Counted from the stretch's first letter, positions 28,323 through 39,826 are shown. The stretch is 64,000 nucleotides of DNA from Trichomonas vaginalis G3 (GCF_026262505.1 NC_067205.1:19899645-19963644), one strand, 5' to 3'. A program made the numbers and translations. The notes: generated by a model from the letters alone, not told the origin.

Positions 28323-31300
28323 ATGAACAAAAACGGAACAGCTAAAATGAATGATAATCAAATTAGAGCAGAAGGTAGAAGGTTATTTAAACGCTTCTAT
28401 AACATTCCTGATGGTGTTAATCTTAAAACTCGTAGAAGCTATTTAAATGAAGCAATAGATGCATATGAAGGGTTTGACATTTCATCAGAAAGTGAGAGAT
28501 TAGCGAGAATGTTAAATGTTAATATTGATTTCTATTATTGTGATCCTCAACCAGAAGACGTGGACATAAATAAGGTAGACTTTCCATTAGTGGAATCAAT
28601 AATGATAGATCCAGAATTTGAAACAGTAAATATTTTATTAACACAGAGTCCATGCGGAAAACTTCACGCTGACAGAATAACAGACGTTGAAGCACTCACC
28701 GGCTATAAAGTTTGTCCATATTGTAAAGAAGAAGTTTATTCTATCCGTGATGATCCAGAAAGGAAAAACCAAAGAAGATTTTTAAAGCATTGTGAGAAAT
28801 GTAAAGAAAATAATGGGAGATTAATTCAAGACGTTCAGTTGCAAAAGACACAGCAACCATATGCACCACATATTACGAAACAGAAGATATATCAGTGGTT
28901 ATTAGCTCATAATTTGCAGGAATATTATAAACCGACAAGATATTATATTACTTTTGACTTCGAAACATTAGAGACTAAAGAAGAATTACAACTTTCCGAG
29001 TGTGCAACTTTAAACGCTTACTTAAAACCATTCATGGTATCATCAACGGTTAAATTAAACGATAAAACATATACGAGGAATTTTTGCTTAACTTCAAGTG
29101 ATTCTTTTATTTCTGATTGGATTGAGTTTTTATTTTCAACCTGTTCATTAGTTGCTAAATCAAATATGAGTCAATATGAAGAATTATTGAAGTCGCAAAC
29201 GGCGGGGACTTTGTCCCATACATTAAATGAAAAACAGAAGGAAGCATTTAAAGAACTTCTAGATGAGGAATTCAATAAAGTGAATATCATAGGTTTTAAT
29301 TCGGGAAAGTTTGATTTAAATTTAATTCTGCGTGATTTAAACACTGCAAAATGGAAAATAAAATCAATGCTGGGTTCATCTTCACAATTTAAGCAAATCA
29401 TTGTAAAGAAAACAAACGTTCCATATGAATTTAGATTTATTGACATCAGAAATTATATAGCGGGTGGGACATTAGACTAATTCACTCAAGATTTCGGAAA
29501 CAATAAATCACGTGTTAAATCTTTTTTCCCTTATCAATTCATCACATGGGAGAATTACGAAGAAGAATTATATAAAGAGGAACCATTCACGAAAGATTCA
29601 TTTTATTCAGCATTAACTCAAGAAACTATATCAGATAGTGATTATCAAATATATCTCAATGATGCTAAAAATTTTAAGAATAGATTAGAATATTTTATTC
29701 ATTATTGCAATAAAGATGTTGAAATTATGATTGACCCAATCGATAAAATTATTGAAGAAACATTTGTTTATAAAATTGATATGCTTCATAATCTTTCTTT
29801 ATCATCGAATGCTTCAATGATTCGTTACGCTTTAGCATATAAAGACTTTAATCCTAATGAAAAATATCCTGAGGAAGAGATAGAATCAAGTTTTGAATTA
29901 ACGAAAAAGTATTGGAAATATAAAATTGAATCATATAAGAAACAAGATGAAAAAGCAGAAAGGGATACTAAAAATAATGTTTCAATGGATGATTTTCAAT
30001 ACTATCACGATTTAATCCTTTCATCTAAATGCAAAATATGTGGTAAAGCGTTTACATATGCAAATAAACCAACATTAGATAGAATAGATAATGAAAAACC
30101 ACATACTAAAGAAAATTGTCAGTTAATGTGTTGTTATTGCAATGTCGTAAAATCAAATAAAGATGAAGATGTTCAACGTTTAAGAATCAATTTAAGAAAT
30201 TATGCATTAAAAAATAATTTACCAATGACTTTAGATTCAGTTGAAGCCTATCACATTCTCCGTAATGGAATTACTGGTGGTCTATCAAATGTTCAACATA
30301 GAGTAAATCTTAAAGGAATCACGCACATTAATAAACTTTCATATAATCCAGAAACTAAAACTGTATCAAATGAGGACACCACCAACATTATGACTCATTT
30401 CGTTGGTGTTGATTTTAATTCATTATATCCTTCATCATTTTCATCTAATCCTCATGATTTCATTCAATATACTGACCATAAAATGTATATGCCGGGAAGA
30501 TTGAATGGTGTTATCATTTGTGATACAGCAGCAAAGAAAGCAAAAGCACTGGGAATAATTAAGAAGAAAAATACTTTATTCGTGGCTGAAGTAAAGGGTC
30601 ACATTGATGAAAAATACATTAATGATTACATAAACTTTTTACCGATAATAAGAAACTTAGATATTATCACAGATGAAAAAACAATTGGCAGTTTTATGTA
30701 TAATTACATGAAATCAAACAATTTACCAGTTGACCAGAAACAGAGGAAATTAACTCAGTTAGCATCAACACACAACCAATATCAACCATTTTCTTCTTAT
30801 TATCTATGGTATCTAATCGACAGGTTTAATTTTATCATTGATGACATTCAATCAATTTTAACATTTACTAAAAACACTTGTTTTAATGAATTTGCGAACG
30901 AATTTATGAACGAAAGACAAAAGGCTGAATTAGAAGGAAATAAAGGAAAAAGTTTATTTTGCAGGATTTCACTTAATGGATCATATGGTTACGATGCAAT
31001 GAATACACAAAATTACGCAAAGACTAAAATAATGAATGCACAGAAGGCACGCGTTGCATGTATGTCAAATAAGTTTAAAAACATAAGAGAAATAGGTGAA
31101 GATACATATCAAGTGATGCTTAAAGATAGATTTTATAGATGTGATACATGTTTACAAGAGGCATTCTTCACTTTAGATAATGCTAAATACTGGTATTTGG
31201 TTTTCATGTATGATTTTATGTATAAATGCATGAATGTTAATCGTTTTCATTTCATTGAAGGTGATACTGATTCATCTTATTGGGCAATCGCTGGCGACCC

Positions 31301-31790
31301 AAATCTTCCTAACACTCAAGCATTTCAAGCAATTGTAACCGATAAACAATTTTATGATAAAAACATTTTCAAATTCGCACCATTTGATTTCTTCTGTTTT
31401 GATGAGAAATTTAAACCCAAATTAAAGAATAAAGCTGAAGAAAAAGCACATGAGAAGAAGTTATTGGGTTTAGCAATTGAGAAACAAGGTGATAATATGG
31501 TTGCTTTATGCCCTAAGTGTTATACTTCATTCAACGGTTCAATTGATGGAAGTGATTTTAAAAAGATTGCACAAAAAATGAAAGGAGTTAGTTTACGACA
31601 AAATAAACAATTAACACCTAAAAATTATTTGGATATAATAAATGATAAAGTTATTTTCGATGGTCAGAATATTAATTTACAACTTAAAAACGGGTCAATG
31701 ACTCGCTTAACAATCGGTAAGACTGCATTAACAGGAGCACACACTAAGGCTGTATGTTGTGAAAATGGATGTTGTATGCCATTTATTTAA
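28323..31790 (+). pseudogene. polB: Protein-primed family B DNA polymerase with HNH-like insert
   Basis: Exonuclease motifs are ITFDFETLE (Exo I), IIGFNSGKFDLN (Exo II) and YCNKDVEIM (Exo III). The polymerase palm has VDFNSLYPSSF (motif A), SLNGSYGYDAMN (motif B) and EGDTDSSYW (motif C). GITGGLSNVQHR fits the protein-primed subgroup. Between Exo III and motif A lies an HNH-like zinc fold with CKICG, LDRIDN and CQLMCCYCN. The catalytic residues that I can see are all present, but the gene is broken, by about one break. It copies the element using a protein primer. Neighbours are the gene at 27167 upstream and the integrase region downstream. Confidence 0.9.
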
Positions 31791-31937
31791 TACAATTTAA
31801 AATTTTATTTTTAATAAAATACCACAGAAGAGAAAAAAGGAACCGTTAATGATGCGATTCAATATGTAAATAATGGTTTTGATACTATGATTCAAAGAGG
31901 TGGGCACCCTTAAAACATTTATTTTATTTTTATATAA

Positions 31938-32546
31938 ATGGATAACACAGATTTAAAAAATTTAATTTATGATTTAGTACTTAATCAAAAATTTCTTAAT
32001 TATTATGAATTAAAATCATATCTCCAAAAACATAATAACAATATAACGGGTGATGATATGGATTATTATTATCCATATTATAAAAATGAAATTTTGAAAT
32101 ATCATGATAAAATAATTTCTAAAATTAAAGACAAAATTAAAAATAATGAATATACAAAGGGAAAAACTAAATCACAACTTAAACAGTTGAAAGATTTCAA
32201 AAATAAAGTATTAACAGAAGAAGATATTGATGAATTATATAAATTATATAATCCTGAGCCGCAAAAGCCAAAGGAACAAAAACAAAAGGTGCAAAACACC
32301 CAGGTCCTTCAGGCCATAAATGATGCACAAGCTTTAATTTATGATTCATTAGTTAAATCATATTCAGCCCGACTTTTAAATGAAGATCAACTTTTGGAAT
32401 TCATCCTTCAACATAAACTCGAAGCGGGAAAGTATATCAAACCTTTATATACAGCATATTTAAAACAAATGAATAGAATACATCCAGAATTAATGAAAGG
32501 GGGAAATGAAATCCAAAACTTCATCATCCAAAATCAAAGCAGATAA
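31938..32546 (+). CDS. Uncharacterised Lys/Tyr-rich protein, Polinton 2
   Basis: The protein has 202 aa. It is helical, strongly basic, and has a Pro/Lys/Gln linker (PEPQKPKEQKQKVQ) in the middle. The ATG follows TTTTTATATAA, the start signal seen at many genes of this element. It lies between the polymerase and the integrase. No family recognised. Confidence 0.45.
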   Translation: MDNTDLKNLIYDLVLNQKFLNYYELKSYLQKHNNNITGDDMDYYYPYYKNEILKYHDKIISKIKDKIKNNEYTKGKTKSQLKQLKDFKNKVLTEEDIDELYKLYNPEPQKPKEQKQKVQNTQVLQAINDAQALIYDSLVKSYSARLLNEDQLLEFILQHKLEAGKYIKPLYTAYLKQMNRIHPELMKGGNEIQNFIIQNQSR

Positions 32547-32719
32547 AATTAAACCACTTGGAACACTAAAACCTCCAACGGTAGTACCTCCTCCTCCTTC
32601 AGTTAATCCTTCATCATTCACTTTATTATATCCATTTTCAAACATTAAAGAAGCAAAAAGATTTTAAAAAGGATTTCAAGATATTAAATAAACCAATTGA
32701 CCCGAAAATTCAACCGTTA

Positions 32720-33478
32720 AAGGAAAAAATTTAGTCGCCCTTCATTTGCTCCATATCCATATTCATACGAAATCGATCATTTAGAATATTCAAAAGGAAA
32801 CGTTACTTATTTATTCGCCATTAACATTAACACTAGATATTTATATTGCATTCCAGTGAAAGGGAAAACAGAACAGGAAACAAGAAGAGCTATTCAATAC
32901 TTACTAGATCATGAAAGAGTAGATAATATCAGGGGTGATGGCGATAAAGGATTTCATGGCAGCTATGATTCATTATTTCCCACAAATTAATTTTTTACTT
33001 CTCATCCTCTCCATATACGTTTCATAATAAAATAGTTGATGCGGTAATGAGAACTCTTAGAGATGCGTTAGGGGTTAACGGTCGGATATACTGGGATGGA
33101 AATCATGACTCCATCATACAGCAGTTAGTATATTATTACAATAATACATGGCATAGAACTATAAACATGAAACCAGTGGAAATGAAAAATGATATTTCAA
33201 AAGAATGGGAATATATTAGAAAGCAAATGGAAAGGTTAAATGATGTTAAACGTGAACAAATTAATTCGAGGCTCATGAATTTTAAACAAGAGGATAAAGT
33301 TTTGATTCATCTCGATTATGGAAAAACTGATAAATCAATGACAAAAAGAAGACGAAGATTTGACACAATAGCTGAATTTATTAGATATATTAACGGCAAT
33401 GCATTAGTTGAGGTTAACAATAAATTAATAGAAATTCCGATTTATTTTATTACTCCATTATATTTAAATAATATTTAA
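32720..33478 (+). pseudogene. Retroviral-type (DDE) integrase, Polinton 2
   Basis: A catalytic core begins with YEIDHLEYSK (first Asp) and continues to RGDGDKGF (second Asp) and YYNNTWHRTINMKPVEM, the typical stretch after the Glu. The C-terminal part (EDKVLIHLDYGKTDKS, then VEVNNKLIEIPIYFI) resembles the chromodomain- or SH3-like tail of Polinton integrases. The gene is broken, by a few breaks, and its N-terminal zinc finger was not seen. It would insert the element into host DNA and make the 6-bp duplication. Confidence 0.75.
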
Positions 33479-33497
33479 TTTTTTTAATTCGTAAGAA

Positions 33498-33650
33498 ATG
33501 AGTGACAACGAAGCATCCAAGAGTCCTGATTCAATTAAGATTCAGAGTCCAGACGATGAATATAAAAAGAAACTAAACAGAATTAAATCAAAAATATGCT
33601 ATTACAAAAAGAAGCTGCAATGCGGCGGGGCTGATGCCCAGAAAAACTAA
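33498..33650 (+). CDS. Small basic protein, Polinton 2
   Basis: The frame encodes 50 aa (MSDNEASKSPDSIK onward), with an acidic Ser-rich start and a Lys/Tyr-rich basic end. The ATG follows TTCGTAAGAA. It overlaps 33634-33819 in another frame. Unknown function. Confidence 0.35.
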   Translation: MSDNEASKSPDSIKIQSPDDEYKKKLNRIKSKICYYKKKLQCGGADAQKN

Positions 33651-33819
33651 AGTAATTGAAAACGCTAAAGAGAGGAAAGAAATAATCGAAAAATTAGAAA
33701 CTTACCGTTCAATCCTTAAACTGAGTGAAGCAAAAATAAAAGAATTTAATAGAATAAATAAATTGATTGGAATAGATGAATTTAATAAAGATGAATTTTT
33801 AAACTCAATCCAAATTTAA
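33634..33819 (+). CDS. Small Lys/Glu helical protein, Polinton 2
   Basis: The frame encodes 61 aa and is predicted to be coiled coil (ERKEIIEKLETYRSILKLSE). It starts inside the end of the preceding small frame and could instead be its continuation in another frame. It ends 3 bp from a convergent gene. Confidence 0.3.
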   Translation: MPRKTKVIENAKERKEIIEKLETYRSILKLSEAKIKEFNRINKLIGIDEFNKDEFLNSIQI

Positions 33820-33822
33820 TTT

Positions 33823-34008
33823 TTATTCCTCTTCGACAACGTCTCTTCGAGACGCCGAACCCTTCTGGGTTCTTCTTTCCATCATTACTGCATAACCACA
33901 TCTTCTCGGTTTTCGTGGTTTGTTGTTTTTAATTCGTTCTTGCATCATTTTTATCATTTCCTCCCTTGTTATGATTCGTGGTAAATTTTGAGCTTGTGGG
34001 GTATCCAT
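33823..34008 (-). CDS. Small Arg/Lys-rich protein, Polinton 2
   Basis: The frame encodes 61 aa and starts after TTTTTATATAA, the strong start signal of this element. The middle is basic (NNKPRKPRRCGY) and the end acidic. Its 3' coding part contains two tight hairpins (33841-33872). Function unknown; a DNA-condensing role is possible from its charge. Confidence 0.45.
   Translation of the reverse strand: MDTPQAQNLPRIITREEMIKMMQERIKNNKPRKPRRCGYAVMMERRTQKGSASRRDVVEEE
33841..33872. terminator. Two hairpins at a convergent gene junction
   Basis: GTCTC-TTC-GAGAC (33841-33853) and GAACCC-TTCT-GGGTTC (33857-33872) lie within 40 bp of where plus- and minus-strand genes meet. They may help end or process transcripts. 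Similar hairpins sit at the convergent junction near 51620. Confidence 0.35.
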
Positions 34009-34039
34009 TTATATAAAAATAAAATTTTGTTATCAGTTA

Positions 34040-34290
34040 TTTTATCGTTAATGGTTTTTAGGTTATTCAATAATTAATTATTTTTGAAGAACTGAAGGTG
34101 TCACTACGTCACCATGTCACCAGGTTAATTAACTTCTCTTAAAATTACTGACAACATGACATTTAGACAACGGGTACGAAAGGAGGAAGGCATTTATGAA
34201 TTATTTTTGAAGAACTGATGGTCACTACGTCACCATGTCACCAGGTTAATTAACTTCTCTTAAAATTACTGACAACATGACATTTAGACA
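34040..34290. repeat. Left inverted repeat of the primase-helicase module, doubled
   Basis: A 130-bp unit (34040-34170) is followed by a partial direct copy (34199-34290). Both contain GTCACTACGTCACCATGTC and the palindrome-like GGTTAATTAACTT. The same sequence occurs inverted at 36709-36840. Confidence 0.85.
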
Positions 34291-34325
34291 TCACAGCAGG
34301 ATTAATGCAAAATTCAAATCGTACT

Positions 34326-36631
34326 TTATAAAGCTTCATTTACAGGTATTTCATCGTCAGTAAATGAATCCTCATTATCGTTTGGTTCAACCTGTTTATA
34401 TAATCCTTTCATTTCTTCTTTCAAAACATAACACCATGTTTGTTTACCATCTATTCTTCTCTGTTTCCTATCACATTTATCCTTAATGCTCATTTGAAAG
34501 TTTTTGTCTTTCATGTCTGATGGTTTGCAGCATAGAGCATTTTTACACGTCATACCTGCACACAATTCATCATAATGTGTATTTATCCATACATCTAAAG
34601 GATTTGTTGATAATTCTATTAAATCTTGTTTGGCTTCAGTCATCGGTATGATTCGTACATTAAATGATAAAAGGTCATATTGCATAAAATACGTCAGTAA
34701 ATTATCATAAAATTCCTTTGTGCATGAATTCATTAAATTCTTGAAGTAATCAAATTGACCCTTGAATTTACCATGAACTCTTAAAACTACGTATCTTCTG
34801 TCTCCAACTTCAATTTTGACAGGGTAGACGTTATTAGTTACGAAAATGAAATTGGCAACATTCTGAGCAGTTCTTCTGGGTTGATTCTTTTCATTAATTC
34901 TTATCTCATTATCCGTTATAATTGATTTCAAAGCGTTGAAGTTTGCGAGTCTGTCTTCACCAACATTCTTGAGTTCATTAAGTACAAGAAACATTTTATT
35001 CTCAACTACTGAGTTGAAATTACCCGTTAGCTCACTTATTTCAGTAATGTTTTTACATGAATAACCAGCGAGAAGTTCAGAAATAATGTCTGTAAATCTG
35101 TTTTTACCCGTTCCCTGAAGTCCTTTCAAAATAATTGCTGTTTCATTCTTGATTCCAGGATGTTGAATCATTGATGCAATCCAGCCGAGAAGGTATTTAT
35201 ACACTTCATCATTATTATCACAAATGGCTTCTTTAATGAAATTCATAAACATCTCAATTTTTGAGTAATCAGGCTTTTCGAGAACGTTGTATTTATAACC
35301 TTGAAACGTTGAGAAAACATCTGGAGAATCAGATTTAAAGCAAACACCCTTAACGGTTAATGAGGGTAATTGATTTAGTAGTACATCCCATGCTGTTATT
35401 GTTTTACCTTCTTCTTTAAATAATTTAATCATTTTAAGTGACTCTTTCATGTTTGATTGAAGAACGAATGATATTTGATTCATTTTGTCGTGGATATTAT
35501 AGTCCTTTGAATGAAATATTTATTTCCACAATCTACAAAACGGATTACACGTGATAAATCCTCAATTACTTCAGAAACTGTTTTTATACTGATGATTTTC
35601 AGCCTTGCGTCTAATATCTTCAAAAACGAGTCATCAAGTTTTATATCAAATGTTATTTTTGGCTTACGTAATAAAGGTAAAACGTATTCATCATAATATT
35701 CCTTTTGATATAGTTTTAGAATCTTCACTAAAACAAATGGAGAAGTCATTAAATGTGCATATCTACTACGTGCTTTCAAAATTACTTTTGCATTTTCAGT
35801 TAAATTGCAGAAGTTATAAACGTTATCGTATGCTTCATTAATTAAATGATTAGGTAACGAAATTAATTGCTTGAAACAGTGTGAATAATGTAACTTCTTT
35901 TCTAAATTCATGTTTCCACCGTCATTATGTACTTCAAAATCACTGATGCCATCAACTATGCTCTGGGGCAAGTTTATCGTCAATGTTACATCTTTGTTTT
36001 CATTCATGATAGTCTTTATTCTTCGTTCTTCTGTTCAAACTCTTACCTTAATATTCAAATCATTTAATATATCATTCACTGTTCTGGTTAATGTTGAATC
36101 GTAACTTCCACGAATGAATGAGTATGTATTGATTGGTTCTGTTGCATTCTTGCGAACTCTTGAATCAGCCATAACTACTAAAGAACGCTTTGAATCATCA
36201 ATAGAAGTCATGATATCGATATCATAATCATTGCAGGAATAGCATTTAATCATTCTGTTCGAAACTGAATAGAAGAAATTGGTGTTGCAATAAATGTGAA
36301 GACTTCCTGAAGCGGTTTTAACGATAACATCTTTATCCGAAAGTTTTGATAAAATATCTTTTCTAACTGTTTCTTTAAGTTCATCATTGTATGATTTATT
36401 GATATCAACATCTATAATCGTTAAATTTGAAATTTTATTTACTAATAAAGCCACACCAGTTTTCCTTCCTCTTCCTCCATCGTGTTTGAGGTAGTTATGT
36501 AAATCAATCTTGTTTTCACCAATTCTTTCGTTGAGGGTTTTAGTTTCTGCCACAACTAATTCCTCAGCTAATGAATCAATAACTTTTTCATCAGAAACGA
36601 TATAGTTGCTGTTGTTGTTTGTTGCTGTCAT
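34326..36631 (-). pseudogene. AEP primase plus SF3 helicase (D5-like), Polinton 2
   Basis: The upstream part has archaeo-eukaryotic primase hallmarks: IIDVDINKS (metal-binding DxD), SGSLHIYCN (sGGxHxY-type motif) and YDIDIMTS. The middle part resembles the linker of D5-type proteins. The last part is a superfamily 3 helicase with GLQGTGKN (Walker A), FLVLNELKN (Walker B) and FIFVTNNVYP (motif C, sensor Asn). Total length suits one D5-type primase-helicase. The coding region is in a few pieces. It would prime and unwind replicating DNA. The module is bounded by inverted repeats (34040-34290 and 36709-36840), as if acquired as a block. Confidence 0.75.
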
Positions 36632-36708
36632 TTATATAGGAATAAAAAAATAAAAATAATTTTAAAACTAACTTTATTTTTGGGCTGCATCAAATTTCCG
36701 GGACTGTT

Positions 36709-36840
36709 GTCAAAATGTCATGTTGTCATCATTTTTAAGAGAAGTTAATTAACCTGGTAACACATGGTGACGTGGTGACACCATCAGTTCTTCAAAAATA
36801 ATTAATTATTGAATAACCTAAAAACCATTAACGATAAAAT
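36709..36840. repeat. Right inverted repeat of the primase-helicase module
   Basis: About 130 bp match 34040-34170 in reverse complement, with roughly ten differences, including TTAGGTTATTCAATAATTAA and GGTTAATTAACTTCTC. Confidence 0.85.
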
Positions 36841-36899
36841 ATATTTCTGCAGTTCATCCATTACTTCATTACCTAATTAATTACAGACATAAAATATAT

Positions 36900-38135
36900 T
36901 TAGTTCATTCGGTACCATGCAAATACAGTCATAAATGGTGGCATGTAATCTTCACCCGAGCCTGTTGGATTTGTTGTGAAAGTGTGTGAATGATTTCTTC
37001 CTGGTTCAGTTTGTCGAAAAGTCTTTTTTGTTGAATCATTATAAGCTGGAGATAAAACATCATGACCGGCTTCATAGTCTGAGTTGTATAATGGGTGGTC
37101 TCTTAATGAGTGTATATGGTCGCCAGAAAAGTTTGTAGTTCCTGTATGCTTATGCGGCGGAAGGTTTGCTTCTTTAATTTTCTTTGAACCACCGGTTTGT
37201 TTTGAACTATTAGCACAATAGAGGAAACGATCGGTTATTTGTTGACATGTACCGAAACCGAATACATCAGCTGGATTTGTTGAGTTCATTGATGTATAAA
37301 TAGAGCCTATAGGATATAATGTTTGAAGTATTTCATTTTTCATGCTTGTAATCGCATTTGTTGCATCTGTTCTAAATTCATCGAAACCATCGAGAACATG
37401 AGTAAGATTATTATATTCCACATTCTTTTGACCAGGTAATTGATGATGTAATTGAATGTCATTAACTGTTAATGAATCTATATTCGAAAATCTTTCATTA
37501 ATTTTACCATTAACCGCATCATTTACTTCCGACTTCTTTGCATAATTTTCATCTACATAAGTTTTATCTGCTTTAAGGTCTAAACATCCTGAAACCCATC
37601 CTGTATCAGCTTTAACTTTAAAAGTCTCCAATGTCCATTCATGATACCATTCAACCTTTTCTTTAATTTCATTATCTTTTTCATCTACATAAGTTTTATC
37701 TGCTTTAAGGTCTAAACATCCTGAAACCCATCCTGTATCAGCTTTAACTTTAAAAGTCTCCAATGTCCATTCATGATACCATTCAACCTTTTCTTTAATT
37801 TCATTATCTTTTTCATCTACATAAACCAAATTTGCCTTCTTATTTAACTCAGTATTAACGTATTCCTTATCCACCTTCTTCATTATGTCATTTAGGAAAC
37901 CTTCTATGAATTCCTCATTTAAATTAAATCTTCCAATCTTCAAAACTTTAGGAAATGCATTTAATGCGTAATATCTCTGTTCTTCTGGTGGAATTGATGT
38001 TATATCATCCGTTATACCTTTAATTTTAGAATTCATAAATAAAATTTCTTTTATATTTGATATCACTGCACCACCTTTGCAAACGAATTCGAAATGTTCA
38101 TTTTTCAATACTATCTCCAAATCTCCATATTTCAA
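36900..38135 (-). CDS. Fibre-like protein with phage tail-collar tip, Polinton 2
   Basis: The open frame is 411 aa, and coding signal may reach back to about 38240. The shaft carries two copies of a 44-residue unit (KADKTYVDEKDNEIKEKVEW, then YHEWTLETFKVKADTGWVSG). The C-terminal tip has YPIGSIYTSM, FGFGTCQQITDRFLYCANSS, GGSKK, NLPPHKH and MPPFMTVFAWYR, the same tail-collar layout as in Polinton 1. By analogy with phage short tail fibres it would be a trimeric attachment protein. It lies next to the primase-helicase module and divergent genes. Confidence 0.65.
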   Translation of the reverse strand: MKYGDLEIVLKNEHFEFVCKGGAVISNIKEILFMNSKIKGITDDITSIPPEEQRYYALNAFPKVLKIGRFNLNEEFIEGFLNDIMKKVDKEYVNTELNKKANLVYVDEKDNEIKEKVEWYHEWTLETFKVKADTGWVSGCLDLKADKTYVDEKDNEIKEKVEWYHEWTLETFKVKADTGWVSGCLDLKADKTYVDENYAKKSEVNDAVNGKINERFSNIDSLTVNDIQLHHQLPGQKNVEYNNLTHVLDGFDEFRTDATNAITSMKNEILQTLYPIGSIYTSMNSTNPADVFGFGTCQQITDRFLYCANSSKQTGGSKKIKEANLPPHKHTGTTNFSGDHIHSLRDHPLYNSDYEAGHDVLSPAYNDSTKKTFRQTEPGRNHSHTFTTNPTGSGEDYMPPFMTVFAWYRMN

Positions 38136-38264
38136 CCTTTGCGTTTGTTCTGCCGTCTTTGAATTATATGCATATGTGGTGTATGTAATGGTCTAAAGGA
38201 CCTGGGCGCTTTGCGCCTTAAGTTGCTGTTGTTTAATCATTTATTACGATTTAAAAATAAATAT

Positions 38265-38972
38265 TTAATCCGTTATCTCATCAGCTATTTTCTCTATTTG
38301 AAATTGCCATAATATTTCATTCATAAATTCTAAATCACAATCAAATAGGTCAGTTATTCTAAATTTAATATTTGATAAATCTTTTGAATGAAGAATAAAT
38401 GAATTCCCGGATAATTGAAACGGATATGATAAAGAAAATGTGTTTAAGTTGATGGATAAAATGTTTTGTATTGATGGGTAAGAGTTAGGTCTAATGTTTG
38501 ATGTGAAAATCTCATTGGGGTATTAACTTTATCACATTTGATTAAAATGAAATTGAACCAGTGTCAGAATACAAAACATCCCCAACATCTTTTTCAAAAT
38601 TTAATATCCCCAACAATGAACGAAGATGAGGAGTACAAAATTTAATTTTCAGCGGGAATTTAATAAGGTTATTTATTTCATTAAGTTCAAAAAGTTTATC
38701 AGGTTTTGATTTAAAATTTTCTTCATACCATACGATAAATGATTCATTTAAATAACTTAAAATCATGTTAATATCCCATTTCGCTATCACATTATTTATA
38801 TACATATCATACGTTTTTTATGGTCATCTTTAATAAATGATAATAATCTGAAGGGTCTAAAAGAATGGGATTAAATTTACCACTCACAGAAACGAGAGTA
38901 ACATTATAAATTCCGCTAACTGTTAAATTTAATTCACAGTTGTTATTCGAAATAATATTGATAATTGACATT
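38265..38972 (-). pseudogene. Uncharacterised gene remains, Polinton 2
   Basis: Coding-like segments on the minus strand include MSIINIISNNNCELNLTVSG, SFIVWYEENFKSKPDKLFEL and DLFDCDLEFMNEILWQF. The gene looks broken, by a few breaks. Its first ATG is 20 bp from the divergent gene at 38992, so a shared promoter is likely. The strand-rich segments could come from a virion protein. No firm family. Confidence 0.35.
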
Positions 38973-38991
38973 TTTTATTACGATTAAAAAT

Positions 38992-39471
38992 ATGGTAAAG
39001 CGTTATTTTCCAGTGATAAATAAAACTAGAATAAGATTACCTCAAGAATTCATAAATTCAACGAATAAGAAATTCATTCATGTTATAAATTTTAGTGTTT
39101 TCAGAAAATATGAGTCAGTGTCATATTCATCAACAGGTTATATTTCACTTCATTCAAATTTAGTTCAATCAAACCCATATAATGACCATTTCATAAGATT
39201 TTCAGATGGTATTAAAAATGTAATTGATAGATTAAAATATGAACAGATTGACAATATCGAATTTTTGGAATTTTGGTTTAAATATCCCGATGGAAAAAAG
39301 ATTGAAGTTAAAGATAAAGCTGATACTATAACAAAAACAATTACAATGACCGATCTGGATAGTGGGGAACAAAAAGAAATAAAACAAACGATAGAAACTG
39401 GTGAAAGGTCAATTATTATTGATTATGATTCAAAGGATTATTATTCGATAATGTTAATGCTTGAATATTAA
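38992..39471 (+). CDS. Candidate minor capsid (penton-like) protein, Polinton 2
   Basis: The protein has 159 aa from the ATG. It is strand-rich, with YISLHSNLVQSNPYNDHFIRFSDG and EFWFKYPDGKKIEV (each within one strand pair), then a charged loop and a final IIIDYDSKDYYSIML. The order of strands resembles the C-terminal half of 15741-16589 in Polinton 1, which suggests a shared single jelly-roll fold. It overlaps the end of the convergent gene by 4 bp. Function inferred only. Confidence 0.4.
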   Translation: MVKRYFPVINKTRIRLPQEFINSTNKKFIHVINFSVFRKYESVSYSSTGYISLHSNLVQSNPYNDHFIRFSDGIKNVIDRLKYEQIDNIEFLEFWFKYPDGKKIEVKDKADTITKTITMTDLDSGEQKEIKQTIETGERSIIIDYDSKDYYSIMLMLEY

Positions 39472-39809
39472 ATAGCCTTAACAAAGAATTTTTCAAGTGA
39501 TATTTTATATTCATCAACTATTTTATTATAAATATCATTATATGTTAAATGAAGTTCAGTTGTTGTTCCGTTCTTTGATATCTTAATTGTGCTAATATCC
39601 TTTATAGGATTTATTTTTGCAACTGTTCTGCAGCATGAAACCTCATCATCTATGAAAAATTGAATCTTAACGTCTGAATCTTGAACATCACAAAGAATGG
39701 CGATAATGTGAATTAATGATTCATAAGGTAAAATAATTAAACCGGATTGATCAATTAAATTTATTATTGAATCATAATTATTAATTATTATATCACGGTA
39801 AATTTTCAT
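39468..39809 (-). CDS. Uncharacterised 113-aa protein, Polinton 2
   Basis: Isoleucine-rich mixed helix and strand protein (YRDIIINNYDSIINLIDQSG start, two adjacent Cys in DDEVSCCRTV). Converges with and overlaps the gene at 38992 by 4 bp. No motif recognised. Confidence 0.45.
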   Translation of the reverse strand: MKIYRDIIINNYDSIINLIDQSGLIILPYESLIHIIAILCDVQDSDVKIQFFIDDEVSCCRTVAKINPIKDISTIKISKNGTTTELHLTYNDIYNKIVDEYKISLEKFFVKAI

Positions 39810-39826
39810 TAATTCAGAATTAATGT

